The notes: a model not told the origin generated them from the sequence alone. A stretch of DNA of 64,000 nt from JAJDXW01 sp965214795 (GCA_965214795.1 OZ243976.1:4960001-5024000); one strand, 5' to 3'. Shown: positions 1 to 10,438, counted from the stretch's first letter. Made by a program: numbers and translations.

Positions 1-564
1 ATCGACCGCCTCGCCCGCCGCGCCCCGGTAAGCCTCGCGGTCTCTCTCCACGCGCCCGACAATGCGCTCCGCGACCGCCTCGTCCCAATCAACCGCAAGT
101 ACCCCATCGAGGAGTTGCTCGCGGCCTGCCGGCGGTACGCGCAAGCGAACCCGAAACAGAAGATCACCTTCGAGTACGTGATGCTCGAGGGGGTGAACGA
201 CTCCCCCGGGCATGCGCAGGCTCTCGTCGCGCTGCTCCGCCCGGTGCCCGCGAAGGTCAACCTGATTCCCTTCAACCCCTTCCCCGGAGCCCCCTTCCGG
301 CGATCGCCCGAGGCGGTGGTCGACGGGTTCCGCGAGCGGCTGAACGCGGCCGGGATCGTCGCCATCACCAGGCGCCCGCGGGGGGACGACATCGATGCCG
401 CGTGCGGGCAGCTCGCGGGAGAGGTGGTCGCCCGCGCGGCCCGCGTCCGCCGAAGCCGCCCCGGTCACGGCGCCATGATGCCTCGTCCGCTCGAACATCG
501 ACCAGGGTCGGGAGACGCCCGCCGGCAGGCCGGACCGGCCGGGCCCGCCCCGCCGGCCCGGTAG
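1..564 (+). CDS. rlmN: 23S rRNA (adenine-C2)-methyltransferase RlmN, C-terminal part
   Basis: The frame is open from the first base, so the N-terminus lies outside the window; about 187 residues remain. RlmN is a radical-SAM enzyme that methylates A2503 of 23S rRNA and A37 of some tRNAs. Visible family signatures are SLHAPDNALRDRLVPINRKY, then YVMLEGVND, then VNLIPFNPFPG, and near the end RRPRGDDIDAACGQL. The Cys in DAACGQL matches the conserved C-terminal Cys that forms the methyl-enzyme intermediate. The radical-SAM CxxxCxxC motif must lie upstream of the window. The tail after GEVV is Arg/Pro-rich and poorly conserved-looking. The gene ends 6 bp before rodZ, as part of the usual rlmN-rodZ-hisS order. 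Confidence 0.95.
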   Translation: MDRLARRAPVSLAVSLHAPDNALRDRLVPINRKYPIEELLAACRRYAQANPKQKITFEYVMLEGVNDSPGHAQALVALLRPVPAKVNLIPFNPFPGAPFRRSPEAVVDGFRERLNAAGIVAITRRPRGDDIDAACGQLAGEVVARAARVRRSRPGHGAMMPRPLEHRPGSGDARRQAGPAGPAPPAR

Positions 565-570
565 CCTCCG

Positions 571-1569
571 ATGGCCGCTGCCGATCTGCTGGACGAACAC
601 GAGACCGCGCCGGAGAATATCGGCGCGACGCTCCAGCGCGCGCGCGAGGCGGCCGGCTACTCGATCGCGGACGTCGCGGAGAGGATGCGCCTCAGCCGCC
701 GCCACATCGAGAACCTGGAAGCCGAGCGCTTTGACCTCTTCCCGGTCTCGGTCTTCCTGCGCGGCTATCTGATCAGCTACGCACGGCTGGTCCGGGTCGA
801 CGCGGCGCCGTTGCTCGAGGCGTACGACCGGCGGGGCTTCGGGCCACCGCAGCTCCACTCGCAAGACACCGCCCGGACGACGACCCGCAGCTCGGAACTC
901 ACCGTCACCGTCACGACCCTCATCGTGATCGCGATCCTCGTCGTCCTGAGCGCTCTCTGGTGGCGGGATCAATGGGCGGAGAACGGCGGGCTGCCGCCCG
1001 TCACGGTGGAGCGGCCGGGCGACGCAGGCGGCCCGAGCGACACCGTGGAAGGTCCCGGCGAGCCGGACCCGGAGGAGACCCCCGGCCGCGACGCCGTGGC
1101 GGAGGCTTCCGCGGACTCGTTCCCGCCCGTCCCGGTCGGCGTGGAGCCTCAGCCCATACCGGCGGACGCGGAGCCCCCGGCCGCCGAGACCCCGCCCCGC
1201 GCCGACGAACCGGCGGAGGGATTGGCGGAAGAGGGGCCGGAGACGGCCCCCTCCCCGGCGCAAACGGGCGAACCGGAGGCCGCCGGAGAGGCGGAGCGGC
1301 CGGCCGCCGGGGAGGGCGAAGCGCTCGCCTCGCTCGTCATCCGGGTCCGCGAAGACTGCTGGCTCATGATCCGCGATGCCGATGAGCGCCTCATCTACCG
1401 CGACCTCGCGTCGGCCGGCGCGGTCCTCGATCTCGCTGCCGCGCCGCCCATCGGGGTCGTCGCGGGCTACGCGCACGGCCTCGAGATCGAATACAACGGC
1501 GAGCCCTTCGACCTCTCTCCCTACGTGGAGGGGGACACCGGTACGGCGCGGTTCCGCCTGGGCTCCTGA
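571..1569 (+). CDS. rodZ: RodZ-like cytoskeletal/cell-shape protein
   Basis: 332 residues with the RodZ architecture. An N-terminal helix-turn-helix of the HTH_25 type spans about residues 14-80 (IGATLQRAREAAGYSIADVA, then MRLSRRHIENLEAERF). One transmembrane helix lies at about 112-132 (TLIVIAILVVLSALWW). A long Pro/Glu/Ala-rich periplasmic linker covers about 140-250, and a C-terminal beta domain (DUF4115 type) begins near SLVIRVREDCWLMIRD. RodZ binds MreB in the cytoplasm through the HTH and couples it to the peptidoglycan elongation machinery. It sits between rlmN and hisS with short gaps, so it is probably co-transcribed. I see no clear Shine-Dalgarno sequence; the ATG was chosen because the HTH follows directly. 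Confidence 0.93.
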   Translation: MAAADLLDEHETAPENIGATLQRAREAAGYSIADVAERMRLSRRHIENLEAERFDLFPVSVFLRGYLISYARLVRVDAAPLLEAYDRRGFGPPQLHSQDTARTTTRSSELTVTVTTLIVIAILVVLSALWWRDQWAENGGLPPVTVERPGDAGGPSDTVEGPGEPDPEETPGRDAVAEASADSFPPVPVGVEPQPIPADAEPPAAETPPRADEPAEGLAEEGPETAPSPAQTGEPEAAGEAERPAAGEGEALASLVIRVREDCWLMIRDADERLIYRDLASAGAVLDLAAAPPIGVVAGYAHGLEIEYNGEPFDLSPYVEGDTGTARFRLGS

Positions 1570-1576
1570 GCGACCG

Positions 1577-2893
<1,317 letters not shown>

Positions 2894-2902
2894 GGGGACG
2901 CC

Positions 2903-3544
2903 ATGGAGCTTCATCGCACGGACGAGGAACGGCTCGAGTCGCTGAAGAGCTGGTGGTCCGAGCACGGCCGGGCGCTGATCGGGGGCGTCGTGCTCGGGCT
3001 CGCCGGAATCGGCGGTTGGGTCTGGTGGCAAGAATACGAGCAGGGCCAGGCGGAGGCGGCGTCGGTCCTCTTCCAGGCCGCGAGCGAAGCGGCCGCGGCT
3101 GACGACCACGCCGCCGTGCGCGAAGCAGGGTCCGCCCTCCTCGCCGACCATGCCGGCCACGGATACGCGGCCGCCGCCGCCCTGCTCCTTGCGAGATCCG
3201 ATATCCTGCAGGGCCGGACCGACGAGGCGAAGGCCCGTCTCAAGTGGGCTTTCGACCATGCCGAGCTTCCCGAACTCCGTGAGGTCGCCCGCCTGCGCCT
3301 CGCGGAGACCGCTTGGGCGAGCGGCGCCCTGGACGAGGCGATGGCTCTCCTCGACGACGCGCCTTCCGGGACGTTCGAGGCGGCGCGCGACGAGCTTCGC
3401 GGAGACGTCCACCACGACCGCGGAGAACCGGAGAAGGCGCGCGAAGCGTGGGAGCGGGCTTCCGAAGGGTACTCCGGCTCGCCCGGGAGCCGGGGCCGGG
3501 TTACCCTGAAGCTGAACGACCTCGGACGCCTGAACACCCCCTGA
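2903..3544 (+). CDS. yfgM: YfgM-like membrane-anchored TPR protein
   Basis: 213 residues, the expected length for YfgM. A short cytoplasmic N-terminus (MELHRTDEERLESLKSWWSE) is followed by one transmembrane helix (LIGGVVLGLAGIGGWVWW, about residues 28-45). The rest is a periplasmic helical domain of TPR type with Ala-rich repeats such as DHAAVREAGSALLADH and GRTDEAKARLKWAF. In E. coli YfgM associates with the SecYEG translocon and periplasmic chaperones. The gene lies 9 bp after hisS and 22 bp before bamB, its usual place. Function is inferred from family and context; no catalytic residues are expected. Confidence 0.88.
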   Translation: MELHRTDEERLESLKSWWSEHGRALIGGVVLGLAGIGGWVWWQEYEQGQAEAASVLFQAASEAAAADDHAAVREAGSALLADHAGHGYAAAAALLLARSDILQGRTDEAKARLKWAFDHAELPELREVARLRLAETAWASGALDEAMALLDDAPSGTFEAARDELRGDVHHDRGEPEKAREAWERASEGYSGSPGSRGRVTLKLNDLGRLNTP

Positions 3545-3566
3545 ACAGCCTGTAGACCCGGAACCC

Positions 3567-4865
3567 ATGAGAGACGCCAGCATCGCGCCGAACCGCACGC
3601 ACCACCGGGCCTGCCCGGCGGACACTCACCCGCTCGCCGCGCCGCGGTCCGGCCATCTCGAATCGGCGCTCGTCGCCCTTCCATCGCCCGCTTCCGGGCC
3701 ACGCCGCCACGCCGCCCGGCGGCTTGCCCGCGCGACCGCGCTCGGGGCGGGGGCCTCCGTGTTCCTCGCCGGCTGCGCCATGCTCGGCGGGGGCCGCGAG
3801 GACGAGGTCCCCGGCCTCGCCCCGATCGAGGCGCTCGCGGCGGTCGAGACGCCGTGGTCCACCGACGCCGGATCGGGCATCGGGCGCCACTGGCTCGTCC
3901 TCGCGCCCGCGGTCGCCGGCGGCCGGGTCTACGTCGCGGACGCCCGCGGGCGGGTCTCCGCCTGGGAAGCGGGCAGCGGCCGGTCGGTGTGGCGCATCGA
4001 TACCGACGCCGACATCACCGGCGGGGTCGGGGTCGGCGGCGGCGCGGTCCTCGTCGGCACCGAGGACGGGGAGGTGATCGCTCTCCGGGCGGATACCGGG
4101 GCCGTCGCCTGGCGGGCCCGGCTCACGAGCGAGGTGCTGAGCCGGCCCCAAGCCGCGGGCGGCGAGGTCATCGCCCGCACCCTCGACGGGAAGCTCTTCG
4201 GTCTCGACGCCGCGTCCGGCGAAGTACGCTGGAGCTATCAGGGCGGGGTGCCCGCCCTCACCGTGCGCGGCACCGGCTCACCGGTCGTCGTGGCCGGCGT
4301 CACGATAGCCGGTTTCGACAATGGGCGGGTCGCCGCCGTGCGGAACGCGACCGGCGAGGTCATCTGGGAGGCCGTCGTATCGGACCCGCGCGGCACCTCG
4401 GAGCTCGAACGGCTCGCCGACGTCGACACCGAGCCGGTGGTCGCCGGCGGCGCGGTGTACGCCGCGAGCTACGAGCGGGCGGTCGCGGCCTTCGAGGCCG
4501 AAACCGGCCGTGCGCTCTGGCGGCGCCCCATCGCCTCGCGGTCCGGGCTCGCCGCCGACGCGGACCTCCTGTACGTCGCGGACACCAACGGCCGGGTCCA
4601 CGCCCTCGACCTTGGCTCCGGGGCGACGGTGTGGACGGAAGACTCGCTCGCCGGGCGCGAACCGGCGTGGCCGGTCGTGCACGGCCCGTTCGTCGCGGTA
4701 GTCGACGTCGAGGGCTACGTCCACTGGCTGCGGCGCGAGGACGGCCGTCCGGTGGCCCGGACCCGGTCGGGTTCAGGAAGGATCGCCGGCCCTCCCGCTC
4801 ACCACGGCGACGCGCTCATCGCCTACTGGGGAAGGGGGAGGCTCACCGCGTTCACGGTCCGGTAG
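3567..4865 (+). CDS. bamB: outer-membrane assembly lipoprotein BamB
   Basis: 432 residues. BamB is a lipoprotein of the BAM complex that inserts beta-barrel proteins into the outer membrane. A signal peptide with lipobox LAGC lies at about residues 66-75 (GASVFLAGCAML), so the mature protein would start at Cys. It then shows repeated PQQ-type beta-propeller blades, for example GRVSAWEAGSGRSVWR, GEVIALRADTGAVAWR, GKLFGLDAASGEVRW and GRVHALDLGSGATVW. The N-terminal extension of about 50 residues before the hydrophobic core is unusually long for a lipoprotein, but I found no better in-frame start between the yfgM stop and the signal peptide. Located between yfgM and der as in other gammaproteobacteria. 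Confidence 0.93.
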   Translation: MRDASIAPNRTHHRACPADTHPLAAPRSGHLESALVALPSPASGPRRHAARRLARATALGAGASVFLAGCAMLGGGREDEVPGLAPIEALAAVETPWSTDAGSGIGRHWLVLAPAVAGGRVYVADARGRVSAWEAGSGRSVWRIDTDADITGGVGVGGGAVLVGTEDGEVIALRADTGAVAWRARLTSEVLSRPQAAGGEVIARTLDGKLFGLDAASGEVRWSYQGGVPALTVRGTGSPVVVAGVTIAGFDNGRVAAVRNATGEVIWEAVVSDPRGTSELERLADVDTEPVVAGGAVYAASYERAVAAFEAETGRALWRRPIASRSGLAADADLLYVADTNGRVHALDLGSGATVWTEDSLAGREPAWPVVHGPFVAVVDVEGYVHWLRREDGRPVARTRSGSGRIAGPPAHHGDALIAYWGRGRLTAFTVR

Positions 4866-4900
4866 CCCGCGCCGGGGCTCCACCCCGCCACGCTTCCCCC

Positions 4901-6310
4901 GTGCTTCCTGTAATTGCCATCGTGGGGCGGCCCAACGTCGGCAAGTCGACCCTGTTCAACCAGCTCACCGGCACCCGCGACGCCCTCGTCGCCGACCGTC
5001 CCGGTCTCACCCGCGACCGCCGCTACGGGACCGCCCGCCGCCACGGCGGTCCGTTCATCGTCGTCGACACGGGGGGACTCGACGGCGACCCGGAGGACCT
5101 CGCCTCCCTCGTCGGGGACCAGGTCCGGCGCGCGCTCGAGGAGGCGGATCGAATCGTGCTGATGACGGACGCGCGGGCCGGGCGAACCGCGGCTGACGAT
5201 GCGATCGCGGGTCGCATCCGGCGGCTCGGGAAGCCGGTCGTCCTCGCGGTCAACAAGATCGATGGGCTCGACGAGCGGACCGTCCTCTCGGAGTTCCACG
5301 CCCTCGGGCTCGATGATGATCCCATCCCGATCTCGGCCGCCCACGGGCGCGGGCTCGCCGCCCTCGTCCGGGCCCTCCTGCCGGATGGGTGGAGCGAACC
5401 CGACGAGACCGGAGCGGCGGCGGGTTCCGGACGGGGGGCGGTCCGGGTCGCGATCGTCGGCCGGCCGAACGCCGGGAAGTCCACCCTCGTCAACTGCCTG
5501 CTCGGCGAGGACCGGGTCATCACTCACGACACGCCGGGGACGACGCGCGACAGCGTGTTCGTGCCTTTCGAGCGGGGTGGACGGCCGTTCGTGCTCATCG
5601 ACACGGCGGGGCTCCGGCGTCGCTCGCGCGTCTCCGACGCAATCGAGAAACTGAGCGCCATCAAGGCCCTCCAGGCCATCGAGGCGGCCCACGTCGGGAT
5701 CCTGATGCTCGATGCGGAGGAAGGGGTGTCCGAGCAGGACGCTCGGCTGCTCGGCTACCTGCTCGACGCGGGGCGCGCGCTCGTCATCGCCCTCAACAAG
5801 TGGGACCGCCTCGACCCCTCGATGCGGTCCGCGGCGCGCGACGCGGTCGCGCGGCGCCTCGGCTTCATCGACTTCTCTGCCATCCACGCGGTCTCCGCCC
5901 TCCGCGGCGAGGGGCTCGGGGGGCTGATGCGGTCGGTCGATGCGGCCTGGATCGCCGCCACCACCCGCATGGCGGCGGGGGAGCTCACCCGGCTCCTGCA
6001 GGACGCCACCACCCGCCATCCGCCCCCCGCGGTGCGGGGAAGGCGGATCAAGCTGCGCTACGCCCACCAGGGCGGGGTCAATCCTCCGGTGGTGGTCGTC
6101 CACGGCAACCTGGCGGAGGAGACCCCCGAGCCGTACGCGCGCTACCTCGCGCGCGCGGTCCGAACCCGGTTCGGGCTACGCGGGACACCGCTGCGGATCG
6201 AGTTCCGCTCCGGCGAGAACCCCTACGCGGGGCGGCGCAACACGCTGACCCCGCGCCAAGCCCGCCATCGAAAGCGCCTGCTGCGGCACGCGAGGCGGCG
6301 GGGACGCTGA
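4901..6310 (+). CDS. der: ribosome-assembly GTPase Der (EngA)
   Basis: 469 residues; an essential GTPase that acts in 50S subunit maturation. Start GTG 4901 (VLPVIAIVGRPNVGKST) is chosen because the first P-loop follows within ten residues; the open frame upstream is a shadow of bamB. Two GTPase domains are complete: G1 GRPNVGKST, G3 DTGG and NKID in the first; GRPNAGKST, DTAGL and NKWD in the second. The C-terminal KH-like domain is present (GRRIKLRYAHQGGVNPP, then GTPLRIEFRSGENPY). It ends with an Arg-rich tail. The last gene of the rlmN-to-der cluster. Confidence 0.96.
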   Translation: MLPVIAIVGRPNVGKSTLFNQLTGTRDALVADRPGLTRDRRYGTARRHGGPFIVVDTGGLDGDPEDLASLVGDQVRRALEEADRIVLMTDARAGRTAADDAIAGRIRRLGKPVVLAVNKIDGLDERTVLSEFHALGLDDDPIPISAAHGRGLAALVRALLPDGWSEPDETGAAAGSGRGAVRVAIVGRPNAGKSTLVNCLLGEDRVITHDTPGTTRDSVFVPFERGGRPFVLIDTAGLRRRSRVSDAIEKLSAIKALQAIEAAHVGILMLDAEEGVSEQDARLLGYLLDAGRALVIALNKWDRLDPSMRSAARDAVARRLGFIDFSAIHAVSALRGEGLGGLMRSVDAAWIAATTRMAAGELTRLLQDATTRHPPPAVRGRRIKLRYAHQGGVNPPVVVVHGNLAEETPEPYARYLARAVRTRFGLRGTPLRIEFRSGENPYAGRRNTLTPRQARHRKRLLRHARRRGR

Positions 6311-6440
6311 GGGGGTGCCTCGCCGGTGCGGGCGCCCGGCGGACAGGGCCATTTCACGCTACGGTTCCGGACGAAAAGCGCCGCCCCGCGCTGCCCGCAG
6401 GTCGGAATTCGCTCGGCGTAATCCGACCTGCCGCCCCAAC

Positions 6441-6793
6441 CCGAAAAAATCACCGACTTCCTGCTGCAGCCGCGAATCCGCTCGCGGTCGCGGGCCGTAC
6501 TCCCCCAAGCCGCTTCGACAGCGCGCACGCGCCAGTCTCGAGCTGGCGTCGACTCATACGTAGGTTCTTAAGCCGTTCAAGCCGTGAAATCCGGACCGCT
6601 GGACGCGCCAAAGGACCGATCGCAGGCTGTTATGGCCGGCTCAACCTCGCCCAATCAGCTTAAGTACCTACGCATGAGTGTCGACTACGCCTCGGCAGCG
6701 CGCACGCGCTCTTTCGGCCCGTGCGGCCCGCTCCTCCATGAGATCGTGGGGCGTCTTGGCCCCCTCGCGACGAAAGTCGGTGATTTTTTTCGG
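6441..6793. repeat. Palindromic element A, copy 1, split by a MITE
   Basis: The ends are inverted repeats: CCGAAAAAATCACCGACTT at 6441-6459 and AAGTCGGTGATTTTTTTCGG at the right. The same element, uninterrupted and in the other orientation, lies at 10992-11201, with long shared interior stretches (for example CCGCTCGCGGTCGCGGGCCG). Copy 1 is broken by a 124 bp insertion at 6554-6677. A 13 bp direct repeat GACCTGCCGCCCC (6425-6437 and 6800-6812) lies just outside and may be a target duplication. No protein-coding capacity is evident. It fills most of the gap between der and bamC. Confidence 0.85.
6554..6677. mobile_element. 124 bp MITE with 8 bp target duplication, copy 1
   Basis: A small non-coding element with terminal inverted repeats TCATACGTAGGTTCTTAAGC (left) and GCTTAAGTACCTACGCATGA (right). 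It sits inside palindromic element A and is flanked by GCGTCGAC (6546-6553) and GTGTCGAC (6678-6685), 7 of 8 bases identical. A second copy in the other orientation lies at 58430-58552 with a perfect 8 bp duplication, which defines the ends. It has no transposase of its own and presumably moved using one encoded elsewhere (inference). Confidence 0.88.
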
Positions 6794-6847
6794 GCTGAGG
6801 ACCTGCCGCCCCTCCGGCCAGCCGGAAACGACCCTGCCCGGCGGAAG

Positions 6848-7960
6848 CTACCCGATGTGCTCGGCGAGGACGGTCAGGATCCGGGTTGCGCTCTCACCCG
6901 TGGCGGGGGCGCCCTCCGCGTTCCGGACCACGACGCGGCTCGGCGGCCCGTCACCGCGTTCGAGGACGATCCGGAACTCGGTGTCTTCCGGCAGCTCCTC
7001 CCGGTTCCGGTCACGCCAGAACGCGAGCCGCCCGAGCCAGCTCCGCTTCTCCTCGGCCGAGGCGCCGGCATCGATGTAGCGGACGAGAAAGAGGCCGCGG
7101 CTGCGGTCGAAATCGGTCACCGTGAAGCCGGCCCGGTCGAGCGCCCTCCGGAGCAGCCGCCAAGACCGGTCGAAGTCCCCGTCGAGGCGGAGGTACTTCC
7201 CGCCCGCGGGATCGTCGGCCACCTCCGCCCGTGGATCGGTGGCGGCCCCCGCGACGGCAGCGGCCACCGCCGGGCTGTCCGCGGGCGTCTCTCCCCGCGC
7301 GAGGAAGTGCATGAGCCGGCCGAGCATCTCCGCCTCGAGGGTCGGGTCGGGGGGGCGGGGGGCCCACACGTAGCTGTCGCCACGCACCACCTCGTGGGCG
7401 CCGGCATGGCTCACGTGGATCTGCGTCTCTCCCGGCTGCGCACCCCGCTCGAGGCGCGTCCGGAACCGGTCACGGACCCCGTAGGTGTAGGCGAAACGCT
7501 TGAACCGCTCGAGCATCCTCCGCACCCCGCCGACGGGGAGTTCCGCCCGTTTCTCGGCCCACCCGGTCTCCATCACTCCGACCTGCGCGTCGGCGGCCTC
7601 GATCGCGAATCCCTGCCGGCGCCAGAAGTCGCTGACGACCGGCCACAACTCGGCCGGCTCGGCCTCGGCGACGAGCCACCGGAGGGTCCCGTCGCGCTCG
7701 ATGCGCATTCCCTCCGCGCTCGGGAGCACCGCCTCGCGCGGACGGGTGCCGGGGACGGGATAGGCGTCCCGGATCCCCGCCCGCGAGAGGTCGGGCGGCA
7801 CCTCGAGCGAAGACACACGGGCGTCTCGCTGCCAGGGAGTATCGGCGACGGCGGCAGGGGGCGCGCGCGGCGGCCCGATGCTCGCGCAGCCGGCGGCGGC
7901 GAGGGCCGCCGCCGCGAGCGCCGCCGCACCGCGGAGCCGGTGCGAGTTCCGCACGAGCAC
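6848..7960 (-). CDS. bamC: outer-membrane assembly lipoprotein BamC
   Basis: 370 residues. The N-terminus is a lipoprotein signal (MLVRNSHRLRG then an Ala-rich core ending AAAGC), so the mature protein would be lipidated at the Cys. Two BamC/NlpB-type domains follow, recognisable in LRWLVAEAEPAELWPVVSDF with FWRRQGFAIEAADAQVGVMET, and in GDFDRSWRLLRRALDRAGFT with DFDRSRGLFLVRYID. BamC is an accessory subunit of the BAM complex. It is 9 bp downstream of dapA on the same strand, matching the dapA-bamC pair of E. coli. A long open frame on the opposite strand across this gene is a GC-rich shadow. Confidence 0.9.
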   Translation of the reverse strand: MLVRNSHRLRGAAALAAAALAAAGCASIGPPRAPPAAVADTPWQRDARVSSLEVPPDLSRAGIRDAYPVPGTRPREAVLPSAEGMRIERDGTLRWLVAEAEPAELWPVVSDFWRRQGFAIEAADAQVGVMETGWAEKRAELPVGGVRRMLERFKRFAYTYGVRDRFRTRLERGAQPGETQIHVSHAGAHEVVRGDSYVWAPRPPDPTLEAEMLGRLMHFLARGETPADSPAVAAAVAGAATDPRAEVADDPAGGKYLRLDGDFDRSWRLLRRALDRAGFTVTDFDRSRGLFLVRYIDAGASAEEKRSWLGRLAFWRDRNREELPEDTEFRIVLERGDGPPSRVVVRNAEGAPATGESATRILTVLAEHIG

Positions 7961-7969
7961 GCCCGATCT

Positions 7970-8860
7970 TCAGGCCGCGGCGGGCAACGCACCTTCCGCA
8001 TCGCGGAGGGCGGCCCGCACCGCATCGTGGCACCCTGCCGACAGCGGCGTCAGCGGCAGCCGGATCCCGGGCGGAATGAGGCCCATGTCGGCCAGCAACC
8101 ACTTGGCGGGGATCGGGTTCGACTCGATGAAGAGGTTCTTGTGCAGGGCCCGCAGGCGCGCGTCGACCGCCTCCGCCCCCGCGCGGTCCCCGCGCAGGGC
8201 CCGGTCGCACATCTCGTGCATGGCGGCGGGAGCGACGTTCGCGGTCACCGAGATGACCCCTTTCCCACCGGCGAGGATGGTCTCCATGGCAATCGGATCC
8301 TCGCCGCTCACGACCTCGAACCCGTCGGCCACCCGGTCGAGGATCCGGCCGACCCGCGCGAGGTCTCCGGACGCCTCCTTGATGGACACGACGTTCGCGA
8401 GCCGCGAGAGCCGGCCCACCGTGTCGGGCAGCATGTCGCACGCCGTGCGGCCCGGCACGTTGTAGAGGATTTGCGGGACGTCGACCGACTCCGCGATGAG
8501 CTTGAAGTGCCGGTACAGCCCTTCCTGGGTGGGCTTGTTGTAGTAAGGCGTCACCAGCAGGCAGCCGTCGGCGCCCAGGGCCGCAGCGTCACGGGTGAGG
8601 TGCAGGGCCTCGGACGTCGAGTTCGCCCCGGTCCCCGCGATCACCGGCACCCGGCCCGCCACCGCCTCGATGACCTTCCGGATCACCTCGCGGTGCTCGT
8701 CGTGGTCGAGGGTCGCCGACTCGCCCGTGGTCCCGACCGCGATGATGGCATCGGTGCCGGCGTCGATGTGGAACTCGACCAGCCGGGCAAGGGCATCGTC
8801 GTCGACCGCACCGTCGTGTCGCATCGGGGTGACCATGGCCACCATGCTTCCCCGGAACAT
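7970..8860 (-). CDS. dapA: 4-hydroxy-tetrahydrodipicolinate synthase
   Basis: 296 residues, the usual DapA length. It condenses pyruvate with aspartate semialdehyde, the first committed step of lysine and diaminopimelate synthesis. Start ATG at 8860 (MFRGSMVAMVTPMRHDG) has a strong ribosome site AAGGAGG upstream; the frame stays open further upstream but that part is not conserved. Key motifs: GTTGESATL, VTPYYNKPTQEGLYRHF, YNVPGRTACDM (catalytic Tyr), VSIKEASGD (Schiff-base Lys) and SGEDP. Co-transcribed with bamC. Confidence 0.96.
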   Translation of the reverse strand: MFRGSMVAMVTPMRHDGAVDDDALARLVEFHIDAGTDAIIAVGTTGESATLDHDEHREVIRKVIEAVAGRVPVIAGTGANSTSEALHLTRDAAALGADGCLLVTPYYNKPTQEGLYRHFKLIAESVDVPQILYNVPGRTACDMLPDTVGRLSRLANVVSIKEASGDLARVGRILDRVADGFEVVSGEDPIAMETILAGGKGVISVTANVAPAAMHEMCDRALRGDRAGAEAVDARLRALHKNLFIESNPIPAKWLLADMGLIPPGIRLPLTPLSAGCHDAVRAALRDAEGALPAAA

Positions 8861-9445
8861 CGCCAACCTCCTTCGCGCTTCCGCACAGGGCTGCGGATTC
8901 TTTGCAGCCGATATTAGCGCATATCCCCCGCGAACGCGCAGGCGAGCCTCGTCCAATGACACATGAGCCTGACGGGGTGCGCGTGATTCCAACGTGAGGT
9001 GAGCCTGACGGGGTGTGAAGCGGGGCATCATCGGGAGATGATCGTGATGCCTCAGACCCATCGAAGCGTGAAATCGCCCTGGATGCCCGCCAGGGCCGAT
9101 TCGTTCTCCGGGGCCCGCGATGCCACCAACCATCGCGACTCTTCGATTCGGAAATTTTCCCCGGGATGGCGCCCGAATCCGCTCGGGATGCTCTCGGCCC
9201 GCACGGCTCCCTGAATCGATTCGATATCGTCAGGAAAACCAATCGGCCCTGGATGCCCGCTCCGCGATATTGACAGCCCGCGCGGCGCGTGGATAATCCG
9301 AACCCGGCCGGCAGGACCTCGGAGCTCTGGTCCCCCGCGCGCTTGGCGCGCGGCCGGCCGCGTTTTTCCGTTTCGAGCCGCGCCCGGCGCGAGCGGGAAG
9401 GCGCAGGCCGCAGGTATCGGTATCGCTATCTTCCAGGGGCCCGTC
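8861..9445. other. Intergenic region with two short direct-repeat pairs
   Basis: No gene is supported in this 585 bp gap between divergent dapA and the DUF3800 gene. GAGCCTGACGGGGTG occurs at 8965-8979 and 9001-9015, and GCCCTGGATGCCCGC occurs twice about 170 bp apart (near 9077 and 9245). The mix of short repeats suggests remnants of inserted elements. Nothing resembling a known riboswitch upstream of dapA was seen. Confidence 0.5.
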
Positions 9446-10438
9446 ATGTATCTCTTCTACGTCGATGAATCGGGGACTCACCCCTCGTCGGACCGCGTGG
9501 TGGTCGGCGGGGTCGCGGTGTTCGAGCGCGCCGCCTACTGGTTGAAGCGTGACCTCTCGGAGACCGTCGCCCGCTTCCTCCCCTACGAGCGGCAGCACGT
9601 CCCCATCCATGCGCCGCGCCTGCGGGCGGCCGGCTCCCGAGGGCTTCCCGACGCCTACGCGGGGGTCGAAGCGGGGGAACGCCGCCGCCTCCTCGACGCG
9701 TGCTACTCCACCCTGCTCACGTCTCGGCACCCGGTGCTCTTCGCGACCGTGGTGGACAAGGACGCGGCGACCACCGGAGACGCCTACCGGGTCGCGTTCG
9801 AGGACGTCGTCAGCCGCTTCGACCTCATGCTCGCCCGCTTCCACGCCGCCAACCGCACCCAGCGGGGGGTAGTCATCATGTCGGAGTCGAGCTCCCTGCG
9901 GCGCGCGGAGCGGGCGTCCGGGCCGTCCGTCTCCGAAGGCACCCAATGGGGCCGCACCCGGAACCTGTCCGAGGTCCCCCTCTTCGTGTCCAAGTCGCGC
10001 ACCCGGCTGCTCCAGGCGGCGGGCCTGGTAACCAACGAGGTCTGGGGGCGCTACGAAAAGGGGATCTCCCGGCACTTCGACGAGATGCTGCCGAAGTTCG
10101 ACCGCGAGGGGACCCGGCTCCACGGCCTCACCCACCGCACCGGCGGGGTGGACGCCTGCTGGTGTCCCGCCTGCTTCTCGTACCGCGCTTCGAACGCCAC
10201 CTACCACGAGGGCGGCCGCGGCGACACACCCCCTCCCCGCCGGTTCGAGGGGTACCGCGGGCCGGGCGAGGGAAGCGGCCCGGCGGTGCGCCATCGCGAC
10301 GCCCCGCACGAGGGCGAGCCCCGCTACGGCGAAGGGGTGCGCTATCCGCTGCGGTCCGACCCAAGGGGAGATTCCGACCCGGAACCGGACCGCCAGCCGG
10401 AATCCAACGAGAACCGCGCCGCCCCCTGGGATACCTGA
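9446..10438 (+). CDS. DUF3800 domain protein
   Basis: 330 residues. The N-terminus MYLFYVDESG followed by a hydrophobic strand (VVVGGVAVF) is the hallmark of DUF3800, a family with an RNase H-like fold of unknown function that is common near mobile elements and defence loci. The acidic DE pair lies at residues 7-8 and a further acidic block (VVDKDAATTGDAYRVAFEDV) fits the family. The last ~90 residues (after TGGVDACWCPACFSY) are Gly/Pro/Arg-rich and look like a disordered tail. It ends 12 bp before gcvR, so the two may be co-transcribed. No specific role can be assigned. Confidence 0.75.
   Translation: MYLFYVDESGTHPSSDRVVVGGVAVFERAAYWLKRDLSETVARFLPYERQHVPIHAPRLRAAGSRGLPDAYAGVEAGERRRLLDACYSTLLTSRHPVLFATVVDKDAATTGDAYRVAFEDVVSRFDLMLARFHAANRTQRGVVIMSESSSLRRAERASGPSVSEGTQWGRTRNLSEVPLFVSKSRTRLLQAAGLVTNEVWGRYEKGISRHFDEMLPKFDREGTRLHGLTHRTGGVDACWCPACFSYRASNATYHEGGRGDTPPPRRFEGYRGPGEGSGPAVRHRDAPHEGEPRYGEGVRYPLRSDPRGDSDPEPDRQPESNENRAAPWDT

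Noticed and set aside
6584..8917. 777-codon open frame on the plus strand opposite bamC and dapA
   Set aside because: It is antiparallel to two well-supported genes and has no family motif; GC-rich third positions create long shadow frames here.
8861..8990. Lysine riboswitch upstream of dapA
   Set aside because: Only a strong ribosome site and short direct repeats are visible; the conserved lysine-riboswitch helices were not recognisable.
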